Positions 9,791 to 19,076 of a stretch of DNA of 64,000 bases are shown one piece after another. Source of the DNA: Vibrio viridaestus (lineage in GTDB: Bacteria > Pseudomonadota > Gammaproteobacteria > Enterobacterales > Vibrionaceae); the NCBI RefSeq assembly GCF_003856525.1, contig NZ_RJVQ01000009.1, positions 1 through 64,000 of the forward strand. The letters are read 5' to 3'. The notes below the pieces were generated by a model. It saw only the letters and a list, made by a program, of their open reading frames with translations, was not told the DNA's origin and did no database searches. Position 1 is the stretch's first letter. The number at the start of each line of letters is the position of its first letter. The position numbers and the translations under genes were made by a program.

Positions 9791-11020
9791 ATGGATGTAT
9801 TCGTTTCAAAAATAAAATTCTTTTTGCCGCTGTTATTGGCGTTATTCGCCAGCGTTATGTTGGCGGAACAATTCGCACCCCTTCCGTTCACTCAAGACTG
9901 GTTCTACACCACTCCATATGTTTTTTATTCTATAGCGGTAACACTTGGAATCATGTTCAAGCGTTCGCGACTTGTCATGCTGATATTCGCAAGCGTACTA
10001 GCCTATTCAATTATACAGTTTCGCTTACAGACGCCCCTGTCGCAGCAGCATACATTCATTCAATATTGCCTACTTGCGTTCTTGTACCCAGTAGCACTTA
10101 ACTTAATATTTTTATTTAAAAATTCCACCTTATTCAGTAAACAGACTCTCTATTACCTCGCATTTCTGGTGCTTCTCACCAGTTGGGCTTACCTAACAAT
10201 TGAGTACTATAGCGAACTTGGTCTAAATCACACGGTAAGTACCCTCCTTTATTCGTACCAGGATCTGTCTACATTACCCGTAATACTCATACTGTACTTA
10301 CTCGTTTTGGTTGGAATCAGCGCGATTCTCTACCTCAATACAGGCAAACAGATCAATAACTCGATTTTCACCAGTCTGGTTCTCTTTACTACCACAATGG
10401 TCCTATTCGACATCACCTCGATTTCTTCCGTATTATTCTCGATGGACGCGTTACTCCTGATCGTCTCAATTATTACCTACGTTAGAGCGATGGCTTACAA
10501 GGACACTTTAACTGGTCTATCTAATCGTCGGGCATTGGACTCTGATATCCAACACCTCAAAAAACGTTACAGTGTAGCGATGATTGATGTTGATCATTTT
10601 AAGAAATTTAACGATACATATGGACATGATGCTGGAGATGATGTTCTTAGGTTAGTTGGGTCCCGCTTAAAACAACTCGGCCGAAAAGCCAGAATTTATC
10701 GGTACGGTGGAGAGGAGTTTACTGTTATATACAAGAATATGCTTTCTGACGAAACCAAACCCCTACTCGATGAAATACGTGAATCTTTATCCGAGTATGA
10801 AATGACGCTTCGCAACTCAGATACCCGCCCAAAAAACGATAAACTGGGTGTTTTGAAACGCCGTGGAAGTAATAAATCAGAGACCGTAAGCGTCACCGTA
10901 AGTATTGGTGTTTCTGACAGCAATAGTGATGCAACAACAGCCGTTGAAGTATTGAAAATAGCGGATAAGGCACTGTATAAAGCCAAAAAACAAGGGCGAA
11001 ACAGGGTCGTTACATCGTAA
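9791..11020 (+). CDS. Membrane diguanylate cyclase (GGDEF) with six or more N-terminal helices
   Basis: The protein is 409 aa. Residues 1-230 form several membrane helices with little soluble sequence, resembling a small-molecule or membrane-state sensing module. The C-terminal GGDEF domain (about 240-405) has the active-site loop YRYGGEEF, nucleotide-binding ALDSDIQHL and the DVDHFKKFND metal site, so it should make c-di-GMP from two GTP. The inhibitory RxxD site five residues before the loop is replaced (RKAR), so product inhibition is probably lost. A 25-residue insertion rich in Lys/Arg/Ser follows the loop. It is a single gene, divergent from the ComFB-like operon. Confidence 0.9.
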   Translation: MDVFVSKIKFFLPLLLALFASVMLAEQFAPLPFTQDWFYTTPYVFYSIAVTLGIMFKRSRLVMLIFASVLAYSIIQFRLQTPLSQQHTFIQYCLLAFLYPVALNLIFLFKNSTLFSKQTLYYLAFLVLLTSWAYLTIEYYSELGLNHTVSTLLYSYQDLSTLPVILILYLLVLVGISAILYLNTGKQINNSIFTSLVLFTTTMVLFDITSISSVLFSMDALLLIVSIITYVRAMAYKDTLTGLSNRRALDSDIQHLKKRYSVAMIDVDHFKKFNDTYGHDAGDDVLRLVGSRLKQLGRKARIYRYGGEEFTVIYKNMLSDETKPLLDEIRESLSEYEMTLRNSDTRPKNDKLGVLKRRGSNKSETVSVTVSIGVSDSNSDATTAVEVLKIADKALYKAKKQGRNRVVTS

Positions 11021-11035
11021 CTAATCCTGTTAATT

Positions 11036-11200
11036 TTACATGCCTCTGTTTCTGTCGACGTTCTTTTTCGTCAGTTTTTCCATCCAATAATCACAGGCAT
11101 AACGCTCAGGCTTAGTCGGATTTCCCCATGCCAAGCACATATCTCCACTTGTCGATGACTTTCTCTCGTACTGGCGACAGTTACCACAACATTTTTTCAT
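11036..11200 (-). CDS. Small Cys-rich protein, possible metal-binding mini-protein
   Basis: The ORF is 54 aa, beginning MKKCCGNCRQYERK and continuing with GDMCLAWGNPTKPERYACDY, then a basic end. It has five Cys, with the CCxxC group and two later single Cys spaced like a small zinc or Fe-S knuckle. The upstream ribosome-binding site is weak. It lies between the convergent diguanylate cyclase and the AraC-type gene, so it has its own transcript or reads from the AraC side. The regular Cys spacing is the main argument that it is a real gene. The function is not recognised. Confidence 0.55.
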   Translation of the reverse strand: MKKCCGNCRQYERKSSTSGDMCLAWGNPTKPERYACDYWMEKLTKKNVDRNRGM

Positions 11201-11269
11201 AACGATTAAATGACAATTTACGAATAGTTAAAGTATGTCACTATCGCTTTTATTAAGAGGTGATTTTAA

Positions 11270-12148
11270 TCAATAGATACTGATTGGAAGAAAGAAATCC
11301 AACTCAAAAATTTCATCTTTTTCAAGGAAATGATTTCTATGATAATGAACATAAGCTGGTGTCGATTTCATTTTTAATCCAGACGCTGGTAGCCAGTGGT
11401 CTTGAATAAGACTTATCTGAGGTAACAGTTCTCCATACTTACCACTTAAATTAAATTTTGCATACAATCCGCCTGGAATGGTCATTTGATTGACTATCGT
11501 TCTATTTTTAATTGGCTGCGAAATTTCAATGCAGGCAACATAACGACATTTGTCCAAATCGACCCAGATTGGGTTTGAATGATGAAGTCCATATTGAATA
11601 CTGTATGAGCGACCTTCCACCATTGCCCACGCTTTTAATAACTGCCATGCACGTTTTATTGAACGGTTATAGCCAATATGTCTAACGTAAGCAACATACC
11701 TATCTGGCAGTTGAATGAGTTCAGGCTCTTGAACTTCTGTAGTCGAGATTCTTTGGTAGCTTTCCGCAACTTCAGCATCACTCAGGTAAGGCTTGTCATG
11801 ATCAGAAATAACTGTTTTTTTCCATTCTCCAGGGGAAACAGAAAACACACTTTTAAATGCTCGATTGAATGATGATAAGGAATTAAATCCAGAACGGTTG
11901 GCGATATCAAGAATGGTCGTATGTGGATCAAACATCAGTTGATTGGCTGCGTATTCCATACGCGTTCGTTTTATGTATTGGTGTACGCTTTCACCTACAA
12001 ACTCTTTAAACAGGCGATGAAAATGCTGCTCAGAATACGCAGCTACTTTTGCCAAGTCTGACGCTAACAACTCGCGGCTAATATCCTGATGTATGTAGTA
12101 AAGAACGTCATTAATGCGCGAATTAATAATAGCTTGAGCCGATTTCAT
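11270..12148 (-). CDS. AraC-family regulator with a GyrI-like effector domain
   Basis: The protein is 292 aa. The first 105 residues hold two helix-turn-helix motifs of the AraC/XylS type (LASDLAKVAAYSEQHFHRLF and ILDIANRSGFNSLSSFNRAFKS). Residues about 135-292 form a GyrI/SbmC-like ligand-binding fold, as in Rob-type and drug- or oxidative-stress regulators. It is divergent from the aminotransferase gene with a 123-bp shared control region, so it may control that gene, but the ligand is unknown. Confidence 0.88.
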   Translation of the reverse strand: MKSAQAIINSRINDVLYYIHQDISRELLASDLAKVAAYSEQHFHRLFKEFVGESVHQYIKRTRMEYAANQLMFDPHTTILDIANRSGFNSLSSFNRAFKSVFSVSPGEWKKTVISDHDKPYLSDAEVAESYQRISTTEVQEPELIQLPDRYVAYVRHIGYNRSIKRAWQLLKAWAMVEGRSYSIQYGLHHSNPIWVDLDKCRYVACIEISQPIKNRTIVNQMTIPGGLYAKFNLSGKYGELLPQISLIQDHWLPASGLKMKSTPAYVHYHRNHFLEKDEIFELDFFLPISIY

Positions 12149-12271
12149 TTAGATTACCGCATAAATGGACATAGTAGTTAGCATAAACAGACAATCACTA
12201 ATGTGCAACTATTTGTATTCTACTGGTTATTGTTATAGCCAAACTCATCCCGTTGAGACAAGGAATTACAC

Positions 12272-13438
12272 ATGCAAGTTGCACATTCACTCCAAAGTAC
12301 CCCTTCTTCCTACATTAGAGAAATTCTCGCCGCCGCAAGCTCATCTGACGTAATTTCTCTTGCTGGGGGACTCCCAAACAAAGCCACATTTCCTATGGAG
12401 ATAATCGAATTAGGGTTAAAGGAAATTCGTAGTAATGATAGTGTTTTTCAGTATGGTAATACCGCAGGATATCAACCACTCCTGTCATATTTAGCCAGAC
12501 AGTATGCTCTACCCACATCATTTAAGGCACTAATTACAACAGGCTCTCAGCAAGGCATAGATCTCGTTGCCCGTGCATTTATTAATCCCGGTGACAATAT
12601 CGTAATGGAAGCGCCAAGTTATCTTGGTGCGCTACAAGTATTTTCGTTAGCTCAAGCAACGATACATACTGTTGAACAGACCAGCTCAGGGCCTAACATA
12701 GAATGTCTCGAACGATGTTTTCGTTTACATAAACCAAAATTATTCTACGCCGTTCCGGATTTTCACAACCCTACAGGTATATCGTGGTCATTGGATATAC
12801 GTGAAAAGGTGGCTAGCCTATGTTTGTGTTACAATGTCACTCTAATCGAAGACGCGCCATACCGTGAGCTTACATTTGAAGACAATACGCTTCCAATGGT
12901 GTCTAATTATTGTCCAGATAACAGTATCGTTTTACGATCTTTTTCTAAAATTGTCTCACCTGGACTAAGAATAGGTTTAGCAACAGGTCACTGCGCGTTA
13001 ATTGAACCAATGATTAAAGTGAAGCAAGCTGCTGACTTACATTCCAGTCTTCCAATACAACAGCTTTTTCTTTCAGTAATCTCACATCCTGAATTTCTAC
13101 CACATTTACAGCGTACTAGAACGTTATATTCAAAAAAATACCAACAAATGTATTCGAGCCTTAAGCACCATCTACCCGACTATTGTCAGATCAATAAAAC
13201 TAAAGGAGGAATGTTTATTTGGATTACGCTCCCACCGTGCGATACGTTAGCGCTAGCAAAAGAATCATTAGATAACGGAGTTGCTATTGTACCAAGCTGC
13301 GTTTTCTACCCTAATAATCGTGATGCTCAAGCTGGAATTAGAATCAACTTCACCAATTGCGAAGAGCATGAAGTTGAAATCGCCGCTAAGCGATTAAGTG
13401 TGGTAATTGAGAGTAACTTTATCAATACGACAGTCTAG
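12272..13438 (+). CDS. PLP-dependent aminotransferase (class I/II, LysN/2-aminoadipate type)
   Basis: The protein is 388 aa. The fold-type I signatures are in order: DVISLAGGLPNKATFP near the start, the cofactor-contacting TTGSQQGIDL near 88, YAVPDFHNPTG near 160-170, the Asp in IEDAPYREL near 195, and the PLP lysine in LRSFSKIVSPGLRIG near 220. This pattern fits the MocR/ARO8-like group that includes alpha-aminoadipate and kynurenine aminotransferases. No helix-turn-helix is fused to it. The substrate cannot be read from the sequence. It is divergent from an AraC/GyrI regulator. Confidence 0.88.
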   Translation: MQVAHSLQSTPSSYIREILAAASSSDVISLAGGLPNKATFPMEIIELGLKEIRSNDSVFQYGNTAGYQPLLSYLARQYALPTSFKALITTGSQQGIDLVARAFINPGDNIVMEAPSYLGALQVFSLAQATIHTVEQTSSGPNIECLERCFRLHKPKLFYAVPDFHNPTGISWSLDIREKVASLCLCYNVTLIEDAPYRELTFEDNTLPMVSNYCPDNSIVLRSFSKIVSPGLRIGLATGHCALIEPMIKVKQAADLHSSLPIQQLFLSVISHPEFLPHLQRTRTLYSKKYQQMYSSLKHHLPDYCQINKTKGGMFIWITLPPCDTLALAKESLDNGVAIVPSCVFYPNNRDAQAGIRINFTNCEEHEVEIAAKRLSVVIESNFINTTV

Positions 13439-13491
13439 TTTCACGTTTAGGGCTATCACTTTTTAAACAGTACTTGATAACATTGACATAT

Positions 13492-13510
13492 AATGATAAT
13501 AATTATCATT
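13492..13510 (+). promoter_or_regulatory. Perfect Fur box
   Basis: AATGATAATAATTATCATT is a perfect 9-1-9 inverted repeat that contains the exact 7-1-7 Fur consensus TGATAAT-N-ATTATCA. It lies 20 bases before the ATG of the 129-aa gene and just after a TTGACA at 13483-13488. Iron-bound Fur should therefore repress the gene. Confidence 0.88.
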
Positions 13511-13529
13511 AACAAAAGAGGTGTAACTA

Positions 13530-13919
13530 ATGATGTTGAATCAAGAACGTATTTATAACGCTTTTTTTAAAGCCCAAGATGCTTTTAATACCAACCAGTA
13601 CTCTCAGTTTGATATCGATGTTATCCAAGATTATGTTCACTGGGGTAAGATGATCGGTTGTGTACACAGAGAAGGCTCCCCTAGCGAGAATAATCTTTTA
13701 CAGGAATTATTTTTGCGCCGAGTGTTTTTTGATCTTTTATCGGCCATTGAGGATGAAAAGCGCAGTATGACGTTTAGACGCGTTTGCCTGGATAACATCT
13801 ATATACCGCTTATGTGTTTAAAACGCTTCTATCATGCATTCTCTTATGGTCACGAAAAATTACTAGCCCTGCACTCACGTTTAAGCACAGCGCAAATAAG
13901 GTTTAACTGCCACTTGTAA
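13530..13919 (+). CDS. Iron-regulated hypothetical protein, 129 aa
   Basis: The protein is 129 aa and starts with ATG after a GAGGTG ribosome-binding site. It is soluble, largely helical, has no signal peptide or membrane helix, and is rich in aromatic residues and Arg (FRRVCLDNIYIPLMCLKRFY). I do not recognise the family. The perfect Fur box immediately upstream means that it should be produced under iron limitation. It stands alone, with a hairpin terminator after it, so there is no siderophore or transport gene nearby to explain its role. Confidence 0.75.
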   Translation: MMLNQERIYNAFFKAQDAFNTNQYSQFDIDVIQDYVHWGKMIGCVHREGSPSENNLLQELFLRRVFFDLLSAIEDEKRSMTFRRVCLDNIYIPLMCLKRFYHAFSYGHEKLLALHSRLSTAQIRFNCHL

Positions 13920-13924
13920 CGCGA

Positions 13925-13956
13925 CAGACGGGAAATACTTATGTATTTCCCGTCTG
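13925..13956. terminator. Bidirectional hairpin between the Fur-controlled gene and cfa
   Basis: CAGACGGGAAATAC-TTAT-GTATTTCCCGTCTG is a perfect 14-bp stem with a four-base loop, placed between two convergent genes. There is no T-run, but the stem is strong on both strands. Confidence 0.7.
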
Positions 13957-13977
13957 ACGCAATGAATGGGATAAACC

Positions 13978-15162
13978 TTACTTGTACATGTATTCTCTGG
14001 TAAGGGGCAACACCTGTTTACCTGCTTTTGTGGCGACCACTTGATGTAGTGCTACCCAGTTTTGGTAGAATGCATGCGCGCATCCAGCTAAATACACTCG
14101 CCAAATACGAAAATGTTTGTCGTCCACCATTGATTGTAAAACCTCCGATTTTTCTTCGAACCTTTCAGCCCAATGATCTAGCGTTTTAGCATAGTGCACG
14201 CGAAGATTTTCAATGTCTGTTGCTTCTAATCCGGCATTAGCCATTTCAAATAATACCAAACTGATGTGTGGCAGCTCGCCATTTGGAAAGACATAACGAT
14301 CGATAAACTCACCTGCTCCCGCTGGCGCAGAACCTGAGTTAGGGTCACTTGTCGTTATTCCATGATTCATAATGACGCCATCATCGGCAAGTAGGCTATT
14401 TAACTTTCTGAAGTAGGTCGGTAGGTTATCGAGACCAACATGCTCAAACATACCAACACTAGTGATACGATCGAATGAGCCTTCCATATCACGATAGTCT
14501 ACCAGCTTAACTTTACATCTATCCTCCAAGCCAAGCGCCTTTATGCGTTTTTCTGCTTCTTTGAGTTGTTCTTCTGACAACGTAATGCCTGTACAGATTG
14601 CACCGTACTTTTGTGCGGCACGAATAACCAAAGCGCCCCAGCCACAACCGACATCGAGTAATGTTTGTCCCGGTTGTAGGTTAATTTTATTCAATATATG
14701 GTCTAACTTTTGTTCTTGAGCTAAATCCAGAGAGTCATTCTCATCACGAAAGTATCCACAAGAGTACACCATATTTTTGTCTAGCCATTGACTATAAAAC
14801 TCATTTGAAACGTCGTAATGATAGGATATTGAGTTTTTATCAACTTGTTTGGTGTGCTTATGACGTCGAGAAGATCCGTGTTTAACCGTTTGACCTTCTT
14901 GTACCAGTTGGGTAGCTACGTTAATAACGTCAGTTACTTTACCCTGAACATCCAGTTTCCCCTCGACATAGGCTTCTCCCAACTTATCGAGAGTTGGGTT
15001 AATAAAATGCTTTAAGGAACTCATATTAGGAATATCTACAACAATTTTTTCTTCATCAGAAAATTTGACCAATTTCCCATTCCACAAACGCAGGCTCATA
15101 GGCACTGAGTAATGAGAACTTAGATCATCGATGATTTTTTCTAGCTTCCTTTCGAAAAGCAT
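13978..15162 (-). CDS. cfa: Cyclopropane-fatty-acyl-phospholipid synthase family methyltransferase
   Basis: The protein is 394 aa. Residues 1-110 form the family's N-terminal lipid-associated part. The SAM-binding motif is LLDVGCGWGALVIRAAQKYG (about 168-187), followed by the CFA hallmark VGMFEHVG (about 237-244) and the substrate-side YFRDENDSLDLAQEQKL. The reaction adds a methylene from S-adenosylmethionine to unsaturated acyl chains of membrane phospholipids. It is a single gene with its own upstream space and a shared hairpin after it. Confidence 0.9.
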   Translation of the reverse strand: MLFERKLEKIIDDLSSHYSVPMSLRLWNGKLVKFSDEEKIVVDIPNMSSLKHFINPTLDKLGEAYVEGKLDVQGKVTDVINVATQLVQEGQTVKHGSSRRHKHTKQVDKNSISYHYDVSNEFYSQWLDKNMVYSCGYFRDENDSLDLAQEQKLDHILNKINLQPGQTLLDVGCGWGALVIRAAQKYGAICTGITLSEEQLKEAEKRIKALGLEDRCKVKLVDYRDMEGSFDRITSVGMFEHVGLDNLPTYFRKLNSLLADDGVIMNHGITTSDPNSGSAPAGAGEFIDRYVFPNGELPHISLVLFEMANAGLEATDIENLRVHYAKTLDHWAERFEEKSEVLQSMVDDKHFRIWRVYLAGCAHAFYQNWVALHQVVATKAGKQVLPLTREYMYK

Positions 15163-15356
15163 AACGACCTCCCGTAATCACTTAAAATAATTAATGAGTT
15201 GTGTAGAAAATGAGTGTTAACTCATAAATTTGTCGTTAAAAAACCATGCTACTCCGATCAAAAGAAAACACAAATCACATTTTATTAACATTAATTGTGC
15301 ATTTATTCGTGAAAGTAATAACAGATATTGACGAAGTTGATGGATTGTTTTTAGGA

Positions 15357-15394
15357 GAAAAATGGGGAGCTATAACCGAAGAGCCCCCTTTTTT
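15357..15394 (-). terminator. Terminator of the Nudix gene
   Basis: On the minus strand GGGGGCTC...GCTCCCC (one bulged base, ten-base loop) is followed by ATTTTTC. It also has a T-run on the plus strand, so it could act in both directions. It lies just after the Nudix stop. Confidence 0.75.
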
Positions 15395-15398
15395 ATAT

Positions 15399-15938
15399 TT
15401 AAATCAAACCCTTCATGCGAGCCAATGAAAAGGTATTTATCGTTGTAGAATCTTTTATTTCACCACTAAGAATCATCTTTTCAAAGTCTTCTAAAAGGAC
15501 TTTTTGAGTGACTAATCCCTCTTCTTCCGGATCGAGGTTAGTCTCTCCTTGAGTAAGGTCTGTAGCAAAGTAAATATGATATCCCTGACTACAGAAACCA
15601 TAAGCGAGATATTGAAAACCGATGTATTCCATTCGATCTGCAGCTAACCCTGTTTCCTCCTGTAACTCTCCCGCCGCAAGTAACAAGTGGTCAGCTTCGG
15701 GATTGCTTTCCCAAGTTCCTTGAGGAAACTCAGCGAAGCGACTATCTACTGCATAGCGATATTGTTCGACTAAATAGACATAGCCATCCTGATAAGGGAG
15801 TATTACAGCAAAGTCTGGCTTATCGACAACACCATAAATCCCTTCGGCGCCGCTCGGTCTTTTAATCTTATCTTCACGAACAGACATCCACTTGTTCTGA
15901 TATACGACTTTACTGTCTAGCGTTTCGATTTCTTTCAT
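15399..15938 (-). CDS. Nudix hydrolase (ADP-ribose pyrophosphatase-like)
   Basis: The protein is 179 aa. The Nudix helix reads LLLAAGELQEETGL (about 90-103), with the metal-binding Glu residues of EExG in place but Gly instead of the first Arg of REUxEE. This substitution is tolerated in some nucleoside-diphosphate-sugar hydrolases. Upstream VYLVEQYRYAV and EFPQGTWE are typical of the ADP-ribose/NDP-sugar clade. The substrate is probably an ADP-sugar or similar metabolite, by inference. It is a single gene. Confidence 0.85.
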   Translation of the reverse strand: MKEIETLDSKVVYQNKWMSVREDKIKRPSGAEGIYGVVDKPDFAVILPYQDGYVYLVEQYRYAVDSRFAEFPQGTWESNPEADHLLLAAGELQEETGLAADRMEYIGFQYLAYGFCSQGYHIYFATDLTQGETNLDPEEEGLVTQKVLLEDFEKMILSGEIKDSTTINTFSLARMKGLI

Positions 15939-16166
15939 ACCTTTCCTTTATCGGTGACGTTTCTACTTATCCCCAAGCTAACAAAAAAGCGGAAGATAAA
16001 GAAGTGTAACGACTAGATGGTTGAGGCTATCTTACTTTTATGACACAGCTCTGACGCTGGTTCGCTTATTCAAAATTTCTGACCATCATCACCAAGAAGC
16101 ATCGATTATATTTTCCCATGCTCTCTTTTACACTAATGCCATATGTTACTTTAAGCGAGATTATTC

Positions 16167-16862
16167 ATGATTAATGTAAGACATGGCGACGAACGAGGAG
16201 TCGCAGATTTTGGTTGGCTGTTTAGCAAACATACATTCTCATTTGGTCAGTACTACGATCCTAATTTCATGGGATTTTCATCGTTGAGAGTAATCAATGA
16301 TGACCAAGTTGCCCCTTCTGCAGGATTTGATACACACGGCCACAAGAACATGGAAATAATAAGCTATGTACTCCAGGGAAGAATTGCTCATAAGGACAGT
16401 GCCGGCAATATAAAAACCCTGCCCAAAGGCGAGTTTCAGTTAATGTCAGCAGGCAAAGGTATTTATCACAGCGAATTTAATGCGTCTGACAATGAAACAC
16501 TTAAGTTTCTACAAATTTGGATTATGCCCAATGAGCACAATACCGAGCCTGGATATCAACAAAAAGCCTTCGGGACGAATAAAGGCCTTACGACCATTAT
16601 CACTCCTAATGGCGAAAACGGCACATTGAAAATTCGTCAGGATATGAAGCTACACCAATTGATTATGGATCCGGATCAAAGTGTTGAGACAACATTTAAC
16701 TATGGAAAAAACGTTTATATCCATTTGATTAGTTCATCACTTGAAATCAATGATACAAAAATCCAGCCAGGTGATGGTGCGATGATCTCTGATGAAGGAA
16801 TACTGATGTTAACGAATTCAGGAAATGAAGAACTCACCGCACTTATTTTTGAAATGCAGTAA
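16167..16862 (+). CDS. Pirin-family protein (YhhW-like quercetinase)
   Basis: The protein is 231 aa, the usual size of the YhhW type. The bicupin N-terminal half has the metal-binding signature FDTHGHKNMEIISYVLQG (about 54-71) and later HSEFNASDNE (about 103-112). The first His pair, the next His and the following Glu match the pirin iron site. Bacterial relatives oxidise quercetin in vitro, and the physiological substrate is unknown. It is a single gene, convergent with the DJ-1 gene, sharing the hairpin between them. Confidence 0.88.
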   Translation: MINVRHGDERGVADFGWLFSKHTFSFGQYYDPNFMGFSSLRVINDDQVAPSAGFDTHGHKNMEIISYVLQGRIAHKDSAGNIKTLPKGEFQLMSAGKGIYHSEFNASDNETLKFLQIWIMPNEHNTEPGYQQKAFGTNKGLTTIITPNGENGTLKIRQDMKLHQLIMDPDQSVETTFNYGKNVYIHLISSSLEINDTKIQPGDGAMISDEGILMLTNSGNEELTALIFEMQ

Positions 16863-16869
16863 TCAAATG

Positions 16870-16894
16870 GCCCGACATCGTACTAATGTCGGGC
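16870..16894. terminator. Shared hairpin between pirin and DJ-1 genes
   Basis: GCCCGACAT-CGTACTA-ATGTCGGGC is a perfect 9-bp stem between two convergent stop codons. It lacks a long T-run on the plus strand. Confidence 0.7.
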
Positions 16895-16906
16895 AGAGTT
16901 TGCTAT

Positions 16907-17464
16907 TTAAAACAAAGCAACGAACTGTCTGATTAAGGCAGGATGTGCTGGCCATGCCGGCCCTGTTACTAATTTTCCATCAGTGATAGCGTCATCCATT
17001 GCTAGATCAACATAAGTACCGTTAGCAGCCTCAACTTCTGGCTGACATGCTGGGTATGCCGAGACTTTTTTACCCTCGACAACTTTCGCAGCTGTAAGAA
17101 GCTGAGGACCATGACAAATTGCTGCAACCGGTTTGTCAGCATCAAAGAAATGCTGGACCATAGCAATCACTTTCGCATCAAGACGTAAATACTCTGGTGC
17201 ACGTCCACCAGGTACGTACAGCGCATCATAATCTTCTACTTTGATATCATCGAACGTTGCATTGAGCACGAAGTTATGGCCACGCTTTTCTGTATAGGTT
17301 TGATCGCCCTCGAAGTCATGAATAGCGGTTGCGATAACGTCGCCCGCTTTTTTCTTAGGACAAACTGCATCCACTTCATGCCCCATCGCAATCAAAGCCT
17401 GATATGGCACCATATTTTCATAATCTTCAACAAAATCACCGGTAATCATAAGAACTTTAGCCAC
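16907..17464 (-). CDS. DJ-1/PfpI family glutamine-amidotransferase-like protein
   Basis: The protein is 185 aa and covers the whole fold. The nucleophile-elbow Cys is in [10 protein letters not shown] (Cys near 115, followed by His), and a Glu/Asp-rich N-terminal strand ([10 protein letters not shown]) supplies the conserved acid. This is the PfpI/YhbO branch, whose members act as protease-like, deglycase or chaperone proteins under stress; which applies here cannot be decided. No signal peptide. It is a single gene with a 180-bp upstream gap. Confidence 0.9.
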   Translation of the reverse strand: MAKVLMITGDFVEDYENMVPYQALIAMGHEVDAVCPKKKAGDVIATAIHDFEGDQTYTEKRGHNFVLNATFDDIKVEDYDALYVPGGRAPEYLRLDAKVIAMVQHFFDADKPVAAICHGPQLLTAAKVVEGKKVSAYPACQPEVEAANGTYVDLAMDDAITDGKLVTGPAWPAHPALIRQFVALF

Positions 17465-17646
17465 TGAGATTCTCCTTGTTAGTAAAGTCAGTATCTGAGG
17501 GGTTCTTTATACATGAAATAGCTTGGGACTTTGTGTGGAAATTGAAAAAATTTGAGTCAATATCAAGAACTAAAGAGATAAAACTGCTTGATTGGACTCA
17601 ATATTGATCTGAGATAATATATTAAGAAATCAGGGAAATGGCAGTG

Positions 17647-17982
17647 TTATGCAGATTGTTCAGATAACGCCAATATCGCGTCTTCTGAATCGTTAAACAT
17701 AATCTTAGCGACACAACAATCTCCAGCAGCAGAGAAGTGCTCTCTAACCAGCTGGCTCAGTTCGTCTAGGGATAGAACTCGGTGATGATCCATCAAATCG
17801 AGAGGTTTCGCTTGATTATCGTGACAAACAATGTATTCGTGTCCATTGGAATCGATAACAACATCGGTTTCGCAGAAAATAAAGCCGTTGGTTGTCACAT
17901 CTTTTAACCATTCGTCTTCATTTCGATAAAAGATCAGCTCTGAATCGCCTTCCATCTTAAGTACTGCAGGCCATGTAATCAT
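17647..17982 (-). CDS. DUF4144-type small protein at the end of the arginine locus
   Basis: The protein is 111 aa and soluble, with a mostly beta N-terminus (ITWPAVLKMEGDSELIFYRN) and a Cys pair (AAGDCCVAKIMF). I believe it belongs to DUF4144, a small Vibrionaceae family often found just after astE. It starts 70 bases after the astE stop on the same strand with no hairpin between them, so it may be the last gene of the arginine operon. The function is unknown. Confidence 0.65.
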   Translation of the reverse strand: MITWPAVLKMEGDSELIFYRNEDEWLKDVTTNGFIFCETDVVIDSNGHEYIVCHDNQAKPLDLMDHHRVLSLDELSQLVREHFSAAGDCCVAKIMFNDSEDAILALSEQSA

Positions 17983-18052
17983 CTTGACACCTACCCCATT
18001 AGACGCTGAGAAACCAGTATCGTAGCACAGGAAATTTGAAATTCGACTAAAA

Positions 18053-19063
18053 TCATGGGTTCTCGTTTAAACAATAGTCATCAATGAGATCTTGTACCAA
18101 CATAAGTCCGCCTCTTAACCCAACTCTTACATTATTATTTGGGAAAATAACCCATTCTTTATCGTGCTCAACTCGGTATTCAAAATTATTATCGGTAGCC
18201 AGTAATTCGCCTCGAGAAAATGATGTAAAGTTTGGAGTCTCATCATCAAAGTTAAGCAAAAACGCATCACTTTTTTTAATCAATACCTGAGAGACGCGGT
18301 ACAGTTGGAACGATTTATCATACGAATGATCGCTTGATGGGTAGGTTTTGCTTATCAAACGGTACATTCCATCCTTAATTGCCTTAAATTTACCTAAATC
18401 ATTTTCACCAAATGGCAATGCTTTACCGAGCTCTAACGTCACTGAATCAGCATTACAGACATGACTGGTAAAGTAACTATAGGTAGTACTTGGAGCATGA
18501 TTAATCACCATCGCATCAAGGTCTATAGTGGACAGGAATGAGATAAATGACCGTGGATATTTCCCCTTTTCCACGTAGGGCAGTAATCCAAATCTTTCAT
18601 GAAATGAGGGTCTTATCGCAGTGTGTAAATCGAGGTGGATTTTAAATTTAGATTTTTCGTGACGGAAAAAGTCTTCCGTTACAAATTCGATGACCTGCGC
18701 TCTGAATGCTTCAGGATAGTCCATAAGGACAGCGGATTCCTCACCAAACAATCGATTCATATCGACATCGAGGTAACGTTTATCCTGTTTCATTGCTTCA
18801 ATGTTACCGAATACAAACATTGTACGTGTCAAAGGGGCGACTCGCTCGTTTAAGATATCCGAAATCAGTTGGTCGACAATTTCTATCGGAGCTGTTTCAT
18901 TGCCATGAATCCCGGCAGAGATGACAACGCTTGCCTCAGCGTCTACCTCTGGCTCAAAAACTAATATACCCTGGGCAGGGCAATGCCATTTCACATTGCC
19001 TACTACTCCATGCTTGCCTTCCATTGGTACATCATTGAGCGTGGAATGCAGAAAATTTGTCAT
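18053..19063 (-). CDS. astE: Succinylglutamate desuccinylase AstE
   Basis: The protein is 336 aa. The zinc-carboxypeptidase-like site is visible: SAGIHGNETAP (His and Glu, about 48-58), DMNRLFGE (about 100-107) and HLDLHTAIRP (His, about 143-152). It hydrolyses N-succinylglutamate to succinate and glutamate, the last step of the arginine succinyltransferase pathway. It follows astB by 13 bases, in the same operon. Confidence 0.96.
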   Translation of the reverse strand: MTNFLHSTLNDVPMEGKHGVVGNVKWHCPAQGILVFEPEVDAEASVVISAGIHGNETAPIEIVDQLISDILNERVAPLTRTMFVFGNIEAMKQDKRYLDVDMNRLFGEESAVLMDYPEAFRAQVIEFVTEDFFRHEKSKFKIHLDLHTAIRPSFHERFGLLPYVEKGKYPRSFISFLSTIDLDAMVINHAPSTTYSYFTSHVCNADSVTLELGKALPFGENDLGKFKAIKDGMYRLISKTYPSSDHSYDKSFQLYRVSQVLIKKSDAFLLNFDDETPNFTSFSRGELLATDNNFEYRVEHDKEWVIFPNNNVRVGLRGGLMLVQDLIDDYCLNENP

Positions 19064-19076
19064 AGCAAATCCCTTA

